Shown: positions 1 to 12,430, numbered from the stretch's first letter. The stretch is 64,000 nt of DNA from Eleusine coracana subsp. coracana (GCA_032690845.1 CM064432.1:56480071-56544070), one strand, 5' to 3'. Notes: generated by a model from the sequence alone, not told the origin. A program made the numbers and translations.

Positions 1-2617
1 AATTTATAGGCATCTTTGGGCTGGGGATTGGGGATGAGGTAGAGGTTGAGTTTCACAGCAATGACAATGATGTGCGCACACATATGACAATGGCGATAGC
101 CATAGCAGCGGCATATTCTTCCGTGGAAGGAAAGTGATTATTGGTTGCTTGCTGCAGCCTGCAAGGCTTCCATGGAAGGGAAGGCGAGATCGATAGGTGT
201 GGAAGGCAAGCAGTAGCTGCCCGGCCGTCCAGTTGGAGAGTGACAGGTGGGAGGAGGTCGTACTGGGGTTGAATTCTGTGCATTGTTTCTGTAGTTGGTT
301 GTTTCCATTTGGATTTTTATTGCAATTATGGTTTTCACAGTACTGTATGCTGGTCGGCACGACGGAGTCTGAATCAAAAGATACACATTTCCAGATTTTT
401 TTTCTTTTTCTTAGGCTTGCGCCTTTATTTGCGTGAACTTAAATTTAAAAATTCACCAGCAGAAAATGGTAGTAGCCTAAGTTGTCTAGCATTTACATTC
501 AGCATCAAATATAACAAAAAAAAAAGATGCATATCATCGCCAAAAAGGCAATACCATTTGAGACATTGAGTGCAACAATCAGCCGGGAGGCACACACGTT
601 ACCCCATTTATGTGCCGCATGTATGCAATAGTACCTCAAACGGTTCGGCAGCAAGCTGTACTTGGCGCTCTACAAATGTCGCCGCTGACCATAGTTGGCG
701 TGCACGTACCACACGGTCACGCACCCGTGTGATCGATCGATGGATATGCAGTGCTGCAATTTTTGGAGAGTTCATATGTGCATCGGTCCATCGGCGCATG
801 TACGTACGTTCGGTGTTGCTGTTGGGCGTTCGTTGTCATTGTGGGAACTGGGAAACAGGAGGTAGCGGACGGCAGCTGCTTCGAGTTCATGTTCATGGAC
901 GTGGCGGGCGGAGCACGGACACGGCGCGTAGCGGTCAATGAGACGTAAGCAACACAGATGTCGAGATATATTCCGGGAGAGATGCTGCTTAAGTTGCTGC
1001 ACTGTTTCTTTTTGTATTTCAACATGTATCAAATGCATATATTCCCCTTGCTTGCTGGATTTGGCTGTGTGACCAACAGACCAAGCAAATGCTATAGCAA
1101 CTTAACCGCAGGAGTGCCGCGAATGATGCGACCGGGTTCTGCAGCGGGAGCACGTTACCGTCGTCCAGGAACGTGGTCCACGGCCATCTACACAATCCAT
1201 TCCAACACGGATTAAAACGCACCAGTAAGAGCGTCCAACAAGTCAGGGACCAAGGACGAGGATAATGATTAGGTCCAATTTATCGTCAGAGCGAGCACGG
1301 AGTACTCGTGATGTTAACAATGACGCAGTTGCTTGGTCTCCTGATTATCTCGTCTGCGAAGCCACGTCTCACACGCCTGTCTTTGCTTAGCCCCATCATT
1401 TTTCAGAGGTTGGTTGGAGATATATATATGTTCAACGCCAGGTTAGTGGATGAGACGCTTCATGCTTCTTCTGATCCATGCGTCAAGCAAGTCTCACAAG
1501 CATGTGCGTGCATCAGCTCTAACACGGCGTGATGGGCGCGCAGAAGAACGAACGGCTAAATTTGGTAGACGACCGATACGTGTTTGAAACTTTGAATCGA
1601 GGACAATGATTGATGACGGCCGCGGAGCAAAGAGACATCACGAAATGGAACCTTTCACAGGGATATTCCGGTGGACTCGCTAGATGCCTGCTAGTCACGG
1701 AAGAGAAGCCAATGAATACGTGTCACGACATCACATCAAAAGCAAGCACTAAAAACTTAAGGCCGCTTTTTGTGTGGTCCTGTTCAGACTTCGGAGCCAA
1801 TAATGGTGTTCAGACGTCCGAGGAGAACTAAACAATCGTCAGTTCTGCAGCGCGACAGCTCGGTTATACAAAGTCAATATGACCTCATCCGTTCGACCGT
1901 TTCTAGTATGAAACTGAGAAGAAGATAGAGAATGTATCAGCATCGGAATGCATATTCGGTTGTATTAGAAAAACATCGGGCATCGCATCGACAATCATCA
2001 GCAAATCAGCTCGTCACAGACGTGATTGTTGTGTTGTTAGGTCAGCGGCGTTCGACACAAGGGAGAAAATAATCATCAGTCAGAAAAGGGCACCCTATTC
2101 GATGAAATAGGGCAAGATATAAAGGTTGGATCACGAAACTGTTGTGTCGTGTTATTTTTTTTTGTTATGCCGTGTCCATTAACTGGTAGAACAAACAAAG
2201 TTGGATTTCCGTGCAAGCAACAATTTTACATGTTGGGTAGTTGGATGGCTAAAATTCCCTAGAGATCGCAGTACTATAAGCTAATGTGTAACTAAAAGTC
2301 AGATCAAACTACTGAAAATGGAAGCCTAGTCGTTCGAGAAAAAATGGAAGCCTAGTAGGGATAACAAAAAAATTGACAGAGAAAAAAAAAAGGCTCACAA
2401 ATCAATATTTGCTCTTTTTTATCTAAAGAATGAAAAACTTACGGGTGAATTTTTCTTGCTCTGCCTATATTCATTCATGACAAATCACTCCAGGTGCAGA
2501 TACCATGTACACTACCGTTCATAGAATCTGAAATGAAGGATAAAGTTTCCATTAAAAACATTGATTTCAGGATGGCTAGCTCAATTTGTATCAGTATCAA
2601 TGCGTAAAATGAAACAT
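1..2617. other. Intergenic, no gene recognised
   Basis: Both strands carry only short open frames (about 120 codons or less) with no recognisable domain, no convincing splice structure and no RNA gene. The sequence is AT-rich from about 1.8 kb onward, with several short A or T runs. I see no element termini that can be paired. The first few hundred bases could be the edge of a gene lying outside the window, but nothing here proves it. Confidence 0.5.
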
Positions 2618-2951
2618 GGATTCAACATTAGGAACATTGTATTTCTCCCAAAATAACATATCGATGTAAAATAACTGATATGATCCAACAAAGCAAGATA
2701 TTCCGATTTGGGGTCTTTGAACACATATTTCAGCAGCTTACCTATTGTGCTTGCATCAGTATTACTTATCCGGGCTACACTCCAGGATTCAACATTAGGA
2801 ACATTGTATTTCTCCCAAAATAACATATTGATGTAAAATAACTGATATGATCCAACAAAGCAAGATATTCCGATTTTAGGTCTTTGAACACATACGTCAG
2901 CAGCTTACCTATTGTGCTTGCATCAGTATTACTTATCTGGGCTACACTCCA
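2618..2951. repeat. Two-copy 167-bp tandem duplication
   Basis: Positions 2618-2784 and 2785-2951 are near-identical direct copies of 167 bp, differing at only a few bases, and a third copy begins at 2952 but diverges after the first few bases. Read on the minus strand, each copy has a consensus-like splice donor (GTAAGC near 2736 and 2903) after an open stretch. The unit may therefore include a duplicated exon edge of an old or non-coding transcript. No protein family is recognised. Confidence 0.85.
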
Positions 2952-3699
2952 GGATTCACTTTCAACTTGTTCAGTGGACCATGCAATTATGATGCATATT
3001 TCGGTGGTCCTCAACACTTGAACAAAGGGCTTGTATCCCACTTATAATTTATGCTGCAAAATTGGTGCAGGCATTTTCATAAGAATTCTCAACATGTATA
3101 TCTGATTATCTGGTTATCCTCTTATAAGTAATAAGAGAGAAAAAAAGAAGGAGACCAATGCATACACCAAACTCACTTCCTATCCTTCAACCACAGAGTG
3201 CTGGAGTTTGCTGCTGAAAGCTTAGATGAGGCACGCTTGACACACTCCAAAAAAGTCACATCATTTGCTATCATTTTCCTTTTTGGTCCTAGGAGGATAT
3301 TATGTACATGTACGGCATGAAAACTTAACATGCCTATTGCCTACTATAAGTATCATTTGTGTATTTTCTCCTAGAGTCTGTATCATGGATAGTATTATTG
3401 CAGACTAGATCCAGAATACTGATATGGGTGCAAACCTCATGTTCTATTGTAAAGACCTATTTCTTTCAGGACCTGGCTCTTATGCTAGTACCATTTTTTA
3501 CAACAGACAAGCGATAAGCTTCTTGAGTAAAAACCTTCTTATTGGCATAGAAAAGCTCATCAAGAGATTATTATGCAAAGGTTCTCGATTCCAATATCCA
3601 GGGGTTGCTCTGGCTTCTATTGTTTGCGTACAGGAGCACTTCAGAGTTCAGATCCTTGTGGTGCCCTTCAAATGAAACACATGACAAGCAAAGGATGGA
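2952..3699. other. Downstream flank of the PPR gene
   Basis: This AT-rich stretch lies 3' of the minus-strand PPR gene and probably contains its 3' untranslated region. A minus-strand acceptor-like site (TTTTGCAG, about 3055-3062) pairs with the donor-like site near 2903 to give an exon-like stretch of about 150 bp, but its frames hold no recognised domain. No other feature is seen. Confidence 0.35.
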
Positions 3700-5484
3700 C
3701 TACCAATAATCATTGCATGAACACTTACCTCCCTCAAAATGATGGAATCGGGTTCTGTCCCTGACAATAACCAACCTATTATAAACACCAGAAAATATTT
3801 TCGTGAAATTGTGGCAGTCTACACAAACACGAAGATTCTTTGCAAGTCTTATCGGTCTGCGTTGTGGTGTCACAAGGAGTGCAAAAGCAATGGCCAGCTT
3901 TTCACTGTGATACGTGAGGGCACTTTCCTTCCCCTCTGAATCCAAATCGTGTAACTCGGATGATATGTTTGGAGTATAATCAGCAATCCTTAAATGCTTG
4001 TTTATCTCATTGAGTTTGTCATAGATCTCCACTTTTCTGGGATGTGCATCATCATCTGCTATAAACTCATGAACCTCACCATTAATCTCTACAGTTGTGC
4101 AGCCAGGAGTAGTTTGTATTCCTTTTTCCTTCATTAACTTTCTGATTTCTGCTACCTTCATCCAATCCTCTGCTGCTGCATAAGTGTTCAACAATAGAAC
4201 ATAATCCCCAGCTTGTTGCGCTTTCAGTTCAATTAGATGACTGATTACGCGCTCCCCAATATCAACATGACCATGAACCCGGCAAGCACCAAGAAGAGTT
4301 CGCCAAATCGTAGCATCTGGTGCAACCTTCATCTCTTTCGTCACAAGCTCATAAGCCTCATCAAGCAAACCAGAGCGTCCCATCAGGTCAATGATGCATC
4401 CGTAGTGGTGAACATTTGGTGCAAACCCGTACTCATAGCGCATCATATCAAAAAATCTAAAACCCTCATCGACCAAGCCACTATGACTACATGCAGAAAG
4501 CACACCAGTAAATGTCTGATCATCAGGGGCAACATCTGACTTGATCATCTCCTCAAATGCTGAGATAGCATCCTTCCCAAACCCGTTCACAGCCAACCCT
4601 GAGATCATCGCGCTCCACGTGACCACACTTTTCCGAGGAGTCTCACAAAACACCTGGTACGCCTTGTCCACACAACCGCACCTTGAGTACATCGCAATCA
4701 GTGTGTTACGCACCCTCAGCTCGGTTCCATAACCATTCGCTTCGGCGTACTCCCACACCTGCTCCCCGAAGTCGAGCGCGCCCAGGCTTGTGCACGCCTG
4801 GAGGAGCAGAATGCAGGTGATGTCATCTGGCTCCGCCTCACCCTCCCTGAACTTCATCTCCTCAAAAAGCTTCAGCGCGTCCTTTGTCCGCTGGTTCCTC
4901 ATATAACAGGTGATGAGCACGTTCCACGTGACGGTGTCCCTCACCGGCATTTCATCGAACAGCTTGCGCACACAGTCCCTGTCGCTGCAGGCAGAGTACC
5001 TCCGCATCAGCGCAGTGGCCAGGAGGGCATCGCGGAGGTGGCCCTCGGCCACGACGTTGGCGTGGATCTGCCGCGCGTGCGCGATAGTGCAGCGGGGCTT
5101 GAGAAGGATGGCGAGGGTGAAGGCGTTCCCGCGGCAGCCCAGCGCGCGCATGCGGCGGAGGAAGCGGAGCGCGTCGCGCGGGTCGGAGAGGGCTCTGAGG
5201 ATGGAGTTGCAGCTGAAGGTGGAGGGAAGTGAGGCCGGCGTGATGTGGTGGTCGAGGACGGCGAGCGCGCGCGGGGACGGGAGGGAGGCCGCGGCGAGGC
5301 AGAGGAAGGAGGTGGTGGCGGGGGAGGCGTTGAGGAGGCCCGTGCGGATGAGGTGCCCATGGAGCTGGAGGAAGCGGCGCACCGGGAGGGGCGAGGCGGA
5401 GGCAAGGAGTGCGGCGGCAGCGGCGGCGGCGGAGGGAGGAGTGGGGCGCGGAGCGTGCTCGAGACGCGACGACGACGATGCCAT
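3700..5484 (-). CDS. PLS-class pentatricopeptide repeat protein with E and DYW domains
   Basis: The product is a 594-aa organellar RNA-editing-type PPR protein, encoded without introns as is usual for the family. The open frame extends 40 codons upstream to 5604, but the ATG at 5484 gives an Ala/Pro/Arg-rich N terminus suited to plastid or mitochondrial import, so it is preferred. PPR motifs of P, L and S type fill roughly residues 50-395, for example the segment ending in FDEMPVRDTVTWNVLI. E/E+ motifs follow, with a PG-box sequence TTPGCTTVEINGEVHEF. The DYW deaminase domain fills the last ~95 residues. Its zinc and catalytic signature is intact: H526-x-E528 and C554-x2-C557, and the protein ends in the tripeptide DYW. 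The family carries out site-specific C-to-U editing by binding RNA through the repeats. The target transcript cannot be read from sequence. A 243-codon antisense frame over the GC-rich 5' half is a shadow. Confidence 0.96.
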   Translation of the reverse strand: MASSSSRLEHAPRPTPPSAAAAAAALLASASPLPVRRFLQLHGHLIRTGLLNASPATTSFLCLAAASLPSPRALAVLDHHITPASLPSTFSCNSILRALSDPRDALRFLRRMRALGCRGNAFTLAILLKPRCTIAHARQIHANVVAEGHLRDALLATALMRRYSACSDRDCVRKLFDEMPVRDTVTWNVLITCYMRNQRTKDALKLFEEMKFREGEAEPDDITCILLLQACTSLGALDFGEQVWEYAEANGYGTELRVRNTLIAMYSRCGCVDKAYQVFCETPRKSVVTWSAMISGLAVNGFGKDAISAFEEMIKSDVAPDDQTFTGVLSACSHSGLVDEGFRFFDMMRYEYGFAPNVHHYGCIIDLMGRSGLLDEAYELVTKEMKVAPDATIWRTLLGACRVHGHVDIGERVISHLIELKAQQAGDYVLLLNTYAAAEDWMKVAEIRKLMKEKGIQTTPGCTTVEINGEVHEFIADDDAHPRKVEIYDKLNEINKHLRIADYTPNISSELHDLDSEGKESALTYHSEKLAIAFALLVTPQRRPIRLAKNLRVCVDCHNFTKIFSGVYNRLVIVRDRTRFHHFEGGKCSCNDYW

Positions 5485-5860
5485 GGCCGACGGGAGAGCG
5501 AAACAGATGACAGGGCAGGTTTCTGCTTTGAAATTTCGCGTGCCAGATGACATGCATACTCTATTTCTGTCCCCGCTGCCGTTATCTCGCTTGAGGCACC
5601 TCAATCCTCTAGACGTGAAGTCACACCATTGCCAATTCTAGAGAGAGATGCTGCCATCACTTTTTTGCCACATATATTAACAAATAGATACACAAAAACT
5701 CAGACACAACAGCCATGCACTTCAGGTAAATCTGCTGTATGGAGATATGAAAAAGGTGTAGACGAGATGTGTCGTATGTGGACGATTTGACGAAGATGGG
5801 GGCTTATTTGTTTTTCAAATGCTCTAGCACTAAACATATACTGCATGGCAGCAACTGAAC
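5485..5860. other. 5' flank of the PPR gene
   Basis: This stretch upstream of the minus-strand PPR start contains the in-frame but probably untranslated 40 codons (to 5604), then AT-rich sequence. No clear TATA box on the minus strand and no other gene are seen. Confidence 0.4.
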
Positions 5861-6560
5861 ATGGGCGACGACAGAGTGCTTATGGCGGAGATGAACTCAG
5901 CTAGGGAAATTACCAAATATATCTTGCAGATGAGATATGAGAAAAAGATAAAGGCAATTGTAGCATTGTGGTCCGAAAGGAATAGAATCAATGAAGGGGA
6001 AGGGAGGAGACTACTTGAAGATATAGCTTATGGTGCTCTCATTTATTCTTTTGAAATTTTGAGCGTGTGTGTGAGACACAAAGAAAGCAAGAGACAAGGC
6101 CCAAGATGAGGAGGATTAAACCAAGTGATGGGATTCTGAAAATAAACTGTGATGGTTCTTTTGATCAGGATTGGGATTTGTAATCGGTGATTCTGATGGA
6201 CATGTGGTAGAGAGAAAATTAACCACATGTTGGATATATTTCATGCGGAAGCGATAGCTTGTCTCCATGTAAGTTCAAGCTTGCAATAAATTTGGAGAAT
6301 CGGTAATGCAATCTTAGAGATGAATGCCTTGTTACTGACATATGCTTGGCGGTCGTCAGACTATGATCTATCAGCTGTGGGCATTCTTATTAACAAGTTG
6401 AAGAGTTTTGCTGCTCTAAATTTTATTTTTTTGAGTGCTTCAAGCATCGTAATTGTAATAGAGGTGCGTATGCTCTAACAACGCTAGGATGTCAAGGTGC
6501 GGAGGGAGACGATCCGATTGTGGACGTTCTACTTGATTATATCCGGTCTTTAGTAGCTGA
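5861..6560 (+). pseudogene. Decayed RNase-H-like (RVT_3 type) fragment of a non-LTR retrotransposon
   Basis: The first frame (5861-6109) reads like the linker of LINE-derived RNase-H-like proteins, with a stretch ALWSERNRINEGEGRRLLED. In shifted frames beyond it come pieces of an RNase H fold: LKINCDGSFD near 6135, GFVI-DSDGHVV near 6175, FHAEAIACLH near 6240, and a C-terminal piece ending NRGAYALTTLG near 6450. Frameshifts and stops separate these pieces, so it is not a functional gene. It is either an old LINE remnant or a degraded domesticated RNase-H-like gene. Identification rests on order and motif similarity by eye. Confidence 0.6.
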
Positions 6561-7290
6561 TGATTTGTTGGCGCATTAGTATGGAATTGATATCAATAAA
6601 AAAGAACCTTGGAGAAGCTGATACATCGAAAGCGGCCAAGTGAAAAATCAATGATGCAAAACCTCTTGTTTTTGTCATAATTTGCTCTAGAGATACTAGC
6701 ATGGATTGAATCCCAGCTGAAAACTGACCGGTTTCTACGGATTTCGAAAATCCTGATCCGGACCGGTTTCATCCGGAGATCGGGATTCCGGTAAATTCTG
6801 ACCCTAGTTATTATAGCAATTTAGGATCCCAATTGAGAAGTCCAGGATCCCGGTTCAATTTTGTTGAAAAAAATTTTCTTTCTGGAATTACAAGCATATG
6901 TTAGAAAAACAAACAAATAAATAAACACAAGTTTCTTGCTCGTGGCTCAGACGCTGGAAGATCAGAGGACACCCGCGACTGCCCCTCCCGAGTCCCGACC
7001 CGTGCAGTGCAGCCACGTGTGCGGCAGAGCTCTGCTCTGCGCTGTAAACATCTCGAACGGACAATTACCCATCCACTACCCGCCACATCCGGGCCCCGGG
7101 CTCGTCCCCCGCACCGGATCCCGGTCACCATCCTCGCGGCGGCACGCCGGCTCCCACCTCGCCGCCGACGAGCCCCGCGTCTGGGAACGGGCCTGGCCGA
7201 TCCGTCCACCCTCCGATGCGCCGCCTCAATGCCCACACCAGGCCAAAGGAACAAACCCTAGGCCCCACCTCGCCCCCCGCCCCTGCCAAG
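6561..7290. other. Intergenic and apyrase 5' region
   Basis: The first part is AT-rich without features. From about 6950 the sequence becomes GC-rich, as is typical of grass promoters and 5' UTRs. It contains a G-box core (CACGTG near 7014) and an AAACCCTAGG element near 7254, just before the apyrase start. An upstream in-frame ATG at 7216 exists but gives an Arg/Pro-rich extension that would displace the membrane anchor. No TATA box is certain. Confidence 0.4.
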
Positions 7291-10200
7291 ATGGGCGTCC
7301 AGCGGCGACGCCCCAGCTCCCGCCGGCGTATCGCGGGCGCCCTGGCCCTTCTTGCTGCGGCCACGCTAGCACTCCTCCTCCTGTGCCGCTCGCCGTCGCC
7401 CAGCTACGGCGTCATCATCGACGGTGGCAGCACCGGGAGCCGCGTCCACGTCATCGCCTACCGATCCGGGGCGGGCCGGGATGCGCTCCCGCGGATTGAC
7501 TGGGCGCGCACGGCCTCGCTGAAGGCCACACCGGGGCTGTCGTCCTTCGCGGCTGACCCCAGCGGCGCGGGGCGGTCGCTGGCGCCCCTGGTGGAGTTCG
7601 CCAAGCGCCATGTCCCGCGGGGGAGCTGGGAGGACACCGAGGTGCGGCTCATGGCCACGGCCGGGCTCCGGTTGCTCGATGCCGCAGTTGCAGAGTCCGT
7701 TTTGGAGTCTTGCAGGGACATGCTTCGGCAGTCAGGATTCCGGTTTCAGGACGAATGGGCCACAGTGATCTCAGGTACGCCACATAATACAAGCGTGCCA
7801 CTGCTTGCTCATTTCGAATTTGTGTTTTGAAAACGTGTGGAATTGGGCTCTTCCATATGACGGATCAGTATAGTCATGAAGTAAACTTTGGGCATTTACA
7901 TTTCATGGAGTTGCACAATTGGATGGAGTTATGTTGAAGTGAGCATATATTTCAATAGTATGATTAGGTGAATTCAATTCAATAAATCATTTGATTTGTT
8001 AACGTGATCATGAAAGTACTTGTAATGCTGTATAGGAGCTGAAGAAGGGATATATGCATGGGTCGCGGCTAATTATGCATTGGGAACATTAGGCGGTGAT
8101 TCAAGAGAGACCACCGGAATAATTGAGCTTGGTGGTGCTTCTGTTCAGGTTTCTTGAATCGCTTTCACACTTAAGAAGTTATAATCCTCTGTCAGTAAAA
8201 TATTACAGGGTTTACATTTTACTATTTGTGATTAAATAGGTGACATTTGCCACGAGTGGATCTTTACCTCCTGAGTTTTCTCACGTGATCAAGTCTGGCG
8301 ATGTCACATATAATCTGTACAGCCACAGCTTTTTACACCTTGGCCAGGTGAGTTCTATTCATAAACATTGGCATCTTACTGTTCACCATTATCTGTTATG
8401 GAATATGGCCATTCTCTTAATTTATATATGGCGATAAGTCTCTGATAAGTATATGGAAAAATATCTACCTGAACCACAGCCCTCTCTTTACTGTTATATC
8501 CACTATTTTGCTATTATTTTGAAGATGCTAACTGTTCTCTCTCATTCTTGTGCAGAATGTAGCCTATGAATCACTCCATGATTTGCTTAGCTCACCTGAC
8601 CTTAAATCAAGTAAGTTGCTTGGTGTCTTGGTTAAATGCATTTGTACTTGCTAATGTGAGATAACACAAGTTCGTGTCTTTGTGGCTTAAACTTCATTCA
8701 ATCTTAGGATTTGGTCATACATATAAACTTCTTTAATATGATCTTGCATGTTGTTACTATATTATTGCCTTTTCCATCCATTTGCTATTATGTTTTTCCC
8801 TGGTATGCTTATATTTGTCGTGCCAAAAGCCCTGAGAATGATTGCTCGTAAGCAATATTCAGTATAGTAATTGAACGTGATCTGGTTGTACAGTGGCCAC
8901 ACATTTGGTTCCTCAAGCTAACTACAAGGATCCTTGTACTCCAAGGGGATTTACGCATATAGCAGGGGCAGTTAACCTTCCTGCTAGTGTTCTTGAGCCG
9001 AAGGTTGAGTACAGGCGGTTTGCCCATGCTGTGGGTAACTTTTCTGAGTGTAGATCTGCAGTGCGAACCCTACTGCAAAAAGGAAAAGGTAGCTATCTGC
9101 TGTCATTTATCCCATTTTCTTCATCCTTATTGTTAATGCTTCCTTCTTTGGTTAAGAATTTGTTCATTCCACTGCATGAGGGGCAGGGCAATGGCACTGT
9201 TGCACTGAAATCTACTGTACAAACTGTTATTATAGAAGATGTCCTATTTTACTTATGAGATAGACCGTGGGATCCTGAACTAACTAGGTTACTAATGTTA
9301 CAATGCTTAATGGTTACAATGCTTGCCAGCTAGGTTAGCTTGGCACAGTTTTGGCAATAACCCTAGTTGTCCTACAATATCATTTGGCTAGATTTTCCTC
9401 CAAAAAAGAGAGAGGCTAGTTTGGTTACGTAGCTGGGGGTTAGCCTAAGACAAAAAACTTTATCTCAATTATGGTGGATTTGCTAATTCTTTAGTCTGGT
9501 CAATTTGATCTGGGATTAGAAGACTTAGAACTTGTTGGCTCCACAGATCTTTGGATTAAATCTCCATCTACCCTTAGCCATTGATACGGCGTGGACGTGG
9601 GCGTGTAGGGGATCGCAGGGGAGAGTAAAGGAGTAAACGGGATTGAGCGTTGGAGCGGAAAGGGTAGCGATTTTGACTCCAAGGAACTGTTCTTGTCGCT
9701 GGCCAGGGAAGCGTTCCCAGCCACAGCGATTCAAGATAGCCTCGCTCGATAGGGAGACTTTACTTCTTTGATAAAAGATTACAATGCTTGCTACGGCGGT
9801 CTTTATACTCAGGCGCCCAACCAACTAACTGAATCCTAACAACCCTGATACGATAATACTAACTAACTGCTCCCTGATTATTTGGTGGCATCGGTTCCTG
9901 GACACTAGCCACTATTTTGTTTGCGCTGGTGCTGGTATGTGCGACCGACAAAGGAGTACACAACAGGCATATACCAAATGCAACTATAGAAGTTCTAGGT
10001 GTACCTAGAGGAAAAGTTAATCCTTATTATTTTACTACATGAAATTAACGTGACCCTGGTGGCCACCATCTACTATTGACTTTCTTTTGTAATACACCAA
10101 TAGTAGTGGAATGATTAACAATATCTGATTGGAGGATGTGTTACAATATTGGATCAGGATATTCTAAACTAAGTTCATTTGCTAACTTTGTTATCTTCTA

Positions 10201-11056
10201 GATATAAAAATTGCAGTACTATTAGGTTTTAAGCATCTCAATGGATATAGGTAGTTTCTGGTGTACATTCCTGCTCTTTATTAAGTGACTGGGCACTCTT
10301 TGCAGAGACGTGTAAATATCATGAATGCCGTCTTGGAGCAGCATTTGTACCAGAGCTGGAAGGAAAATTTATAGCAACAGAAAACTTCTACCACACCTCC
10401 AAGGTTTAGTCTCTGTTCATTTTTTTTTCACACTTTTCTCTTTCTTTGTGTTCCATATTTAACCATAATATTTGGTTCCAAATCATTTTCAATCTTTTAT
10501 ATCGCTTCATAGTTCTTTGGGCTGCACTCGGAGTCCTTCCTTTCTGATCTGATGCTGGCTGGGGAGAAATTTTGCCATGGGGATTGGTCAAAGGTCAAGA
10601 AGAAATATAGTTCTTTCAATGAGGGAGAACTGCTTCTTTTTTGCTTCTCGTCAGCCTACATCATCGCTTTACTACATGATTCTCTAAAATTGCCAATGGA
10701 TCATAAGAGGTGAACAATTATCTACTGCTCTAATCCTTGCGTGTATTCCAAACTTTGGCTATTTACATGAGTTGCTCTGTTTCAGGATTGATGTTGCAAA
10801 TCAAATCCGAGGTGTTCCTGTTGACTGGGCATTAGGCGCTTTCATTATTCAAAAGTCAATAAACCTGACAGAGTACTCAGATTTGTCAGTCTCATATCTC
10901 AACAACTATGACTCCTCTGGCTTGGTTCCACTTCTCTTCATTGCTGCTGTGGTTGTATTTACAGCACTCTCCATCCTGATGTGGCGAAGACCACGGCTGA
11001 AGACGATCTACGACATGGAGAAAGGCCGGTACATCATAACGAGGCTAAGCCGTTGA
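7291..11056 (+). CDS. Apyrase (GDA1/CD39 nucleoside phosphatase), two membrane anchors
   Basis: The model is join(7291..7774, 8036..8148, 8240..8347, 8556..8610, 8894..9088, 10306..10403, 10513..10709, 10786..11056), giving 506 aa; every intron is GT-AG and all phases close. The enzyme hydrolyses nucleoside tri- and diphosphates. Apyrase-conserved regions are visible in order: ACR1 around 41-54 (DGGSTGSR phosphate loop), ACR2 near 121-128 (MATAGLR), ACR3 near 162-178 (GAEEGIYAW), ACR4 at 189-202 (GIIELGGASVQ) and ACR5 at 430-436 (DWALGAF). A hydrophobic segment at about 14-32 and another at 462-483 flank the catalytic domain, with a basic tail after the second. This ectoenzyme or Golgi-lumen topology is known for several plant and animal family members. 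Intron 5 is 1.2 kb and holds a probable LTR fragment. The start at 7291 keeps the first anchor near the N terminus. Substrate preference (ATP, ADP, UDP or GDP) cannot be told. Confidence 0.95.
9480..9860 (-). repeat. Probable LTR fragment inside apyrase intron 5
   Basis: Read on the minus strand, this part of the intron resembles the promoter-to-U5 part of a plant LTR: a TATA-like GAGTATAAAGAC near 9813, then a run with TGTAATCTTTTATC near 9780. Termini and a target duplication could not be found, so the extent is approximate and the class is unknown. It would explain the unusual length of this intron. Confidence 0.3.
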
Positions 11057-12430
11057 GCCGTGCGCGTCATCGCTTGGAGTTGACACAGCTGCTGCGACGG
11101 GTTACCAGCGATCGTGCATGTAGATTTTACTGAAGTGACCTTTTTTTTTTTTTTTGGTTTGTGGCCAATTACACACACCATGGGGCCTCGCGGAATTAAC
11201 CTTGGCTTTATCAGCAACCCTTGTGTATGTTAGAATGATGTGGGTTGCAGCGGCAAGCCGGCAATCTTGCACGCTAATGCTGTATTATTCTTAACCTGTT
11301 GTTAATGTAATTATATGTATTTCTATAAATATAGTCTGATATTTCTATCTTGTGGACTGGTGGGATGACACGCTAAGGCGGTCAGGCCTCATATAATATT
11401 TTAGCAAAAGATTTTTTCCTTAATTAGGCAACTTAGATAATTAAGACTGACATGTGGGACGGAAAGGTTTCTTTGCGATGGCATAACTGAGTCTGCACAA
11501 CAATTTGCGAAAAGTTTGAGCACAAAAACTGAAATACATAATTTGCGAGAAGTTTGAGCACAAAAACTGAAAATACATGTGAAAATATATCAAAAAAGGG
11601 AAACGGGTCAGCTTTCACGATTAGGAAAACAAATCAAAGAAAACAACACAGCAAATGAACTGAATCAATTTTTCCTGTATATCGGATGCTCGACTCTGCG
11701 ATTGCCTGCACATGTCACCTGAAGCTTCAACCGACTATCCAATCTCCAGCCATCTGTCTTCCTTTAAGGTAGCCTCCCTGAAATCGCCAATGCTCTGCGA
11801 CATGGATTTAACGCTGGAGAGCACAGATTGAGAGAGTAGTAGAGAGGAAGGGGGTTCCATCAAATAGACCATGTCGAGTAAAATCGATTCAATGACAGTT
11901 TTCAGGACAACACTAGTCGAAAGGCAGATCCAAAACTTCTGTTCGACTCACGCTTGGCCTTCTCAGCCGCTGCACAGACTCTTCAACAAAGAAGATGTCT
12001 CCATATTGAGTGATTGAAATTTTGTTAATTCTTAGTCTGTTTTTTAGTCATTGGATATTGATCCAATCACCAGATTCTTCATTCACTTGTGCCAAAAAAA
12101 TATTCTATGAAAAAACGAAAATGTTTTATCCAGTAATTGTTTCATCAGTATAATTTTATTATTTTTAGTCCATTTTTATTGGTTTAGTAATATATTTTGT
12201 TTTTTTCAAAAATAAGACTAAACCAAATGCAAATCTGTCAATGGAAAGACACAATATGACTCAAGAGAGCCACAATAGCTCACCCACGATTAATTTCTCA
12301 GATTCACCAACAAAAAGTAAATCCACATTACGGAAAAGATGAAAGTCTCTTAGGGGTAAGGTGGGTTGAAACCAAACCAAATCAAAGATGGCCTGATTGC
12401 TGATGGTTTGTTTGGGCTTTGGATCAGTTT
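11057..12430. other. Apyrase 3' flank and AT-rich intergenic DNA
   Basis: The first ~300 bp is likely the apyrase 3' UTR. Beyond it no gene is recognised. Two stretches near 12030 and 12225 (TTAGTCTGTTTTTTAGTC and GACTAAACCAAATGC) look like a weak inverted pair bounding about 200 AT-rich bases, possibly a decayed MITE, but no target duplication is evident. Confidence 0.35.
11502..11578. repeat. 38-bp direct repeat, two copies
   Basis: A unit starting AATTTGCGA and ending AAATACAT occurs at 11502-11539 and again at about 11540-11578 with a few changes. It is a simple local tandem duplication. Confidence 0.8.

Noticed and set aside
5485..5604. Longer PPR start at 5604
   Set aside because: The extra 40 codons lack transit-peptide character and precede a better ATG at 5484.
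4910..5641. 243-codon plus-strand frame opposite the PPR gene
   Set aside because: It lies antisense to the GC-rich 5' half of a well-supported PPR gene. Its Arg/Glu/Gly-rich translation is a typical shadow.
7216..7290. Upstream apyrase start
   Set aside because: It would put a Pro/Arg extension before the membrane anchor; 7291 gives the expected family layout.
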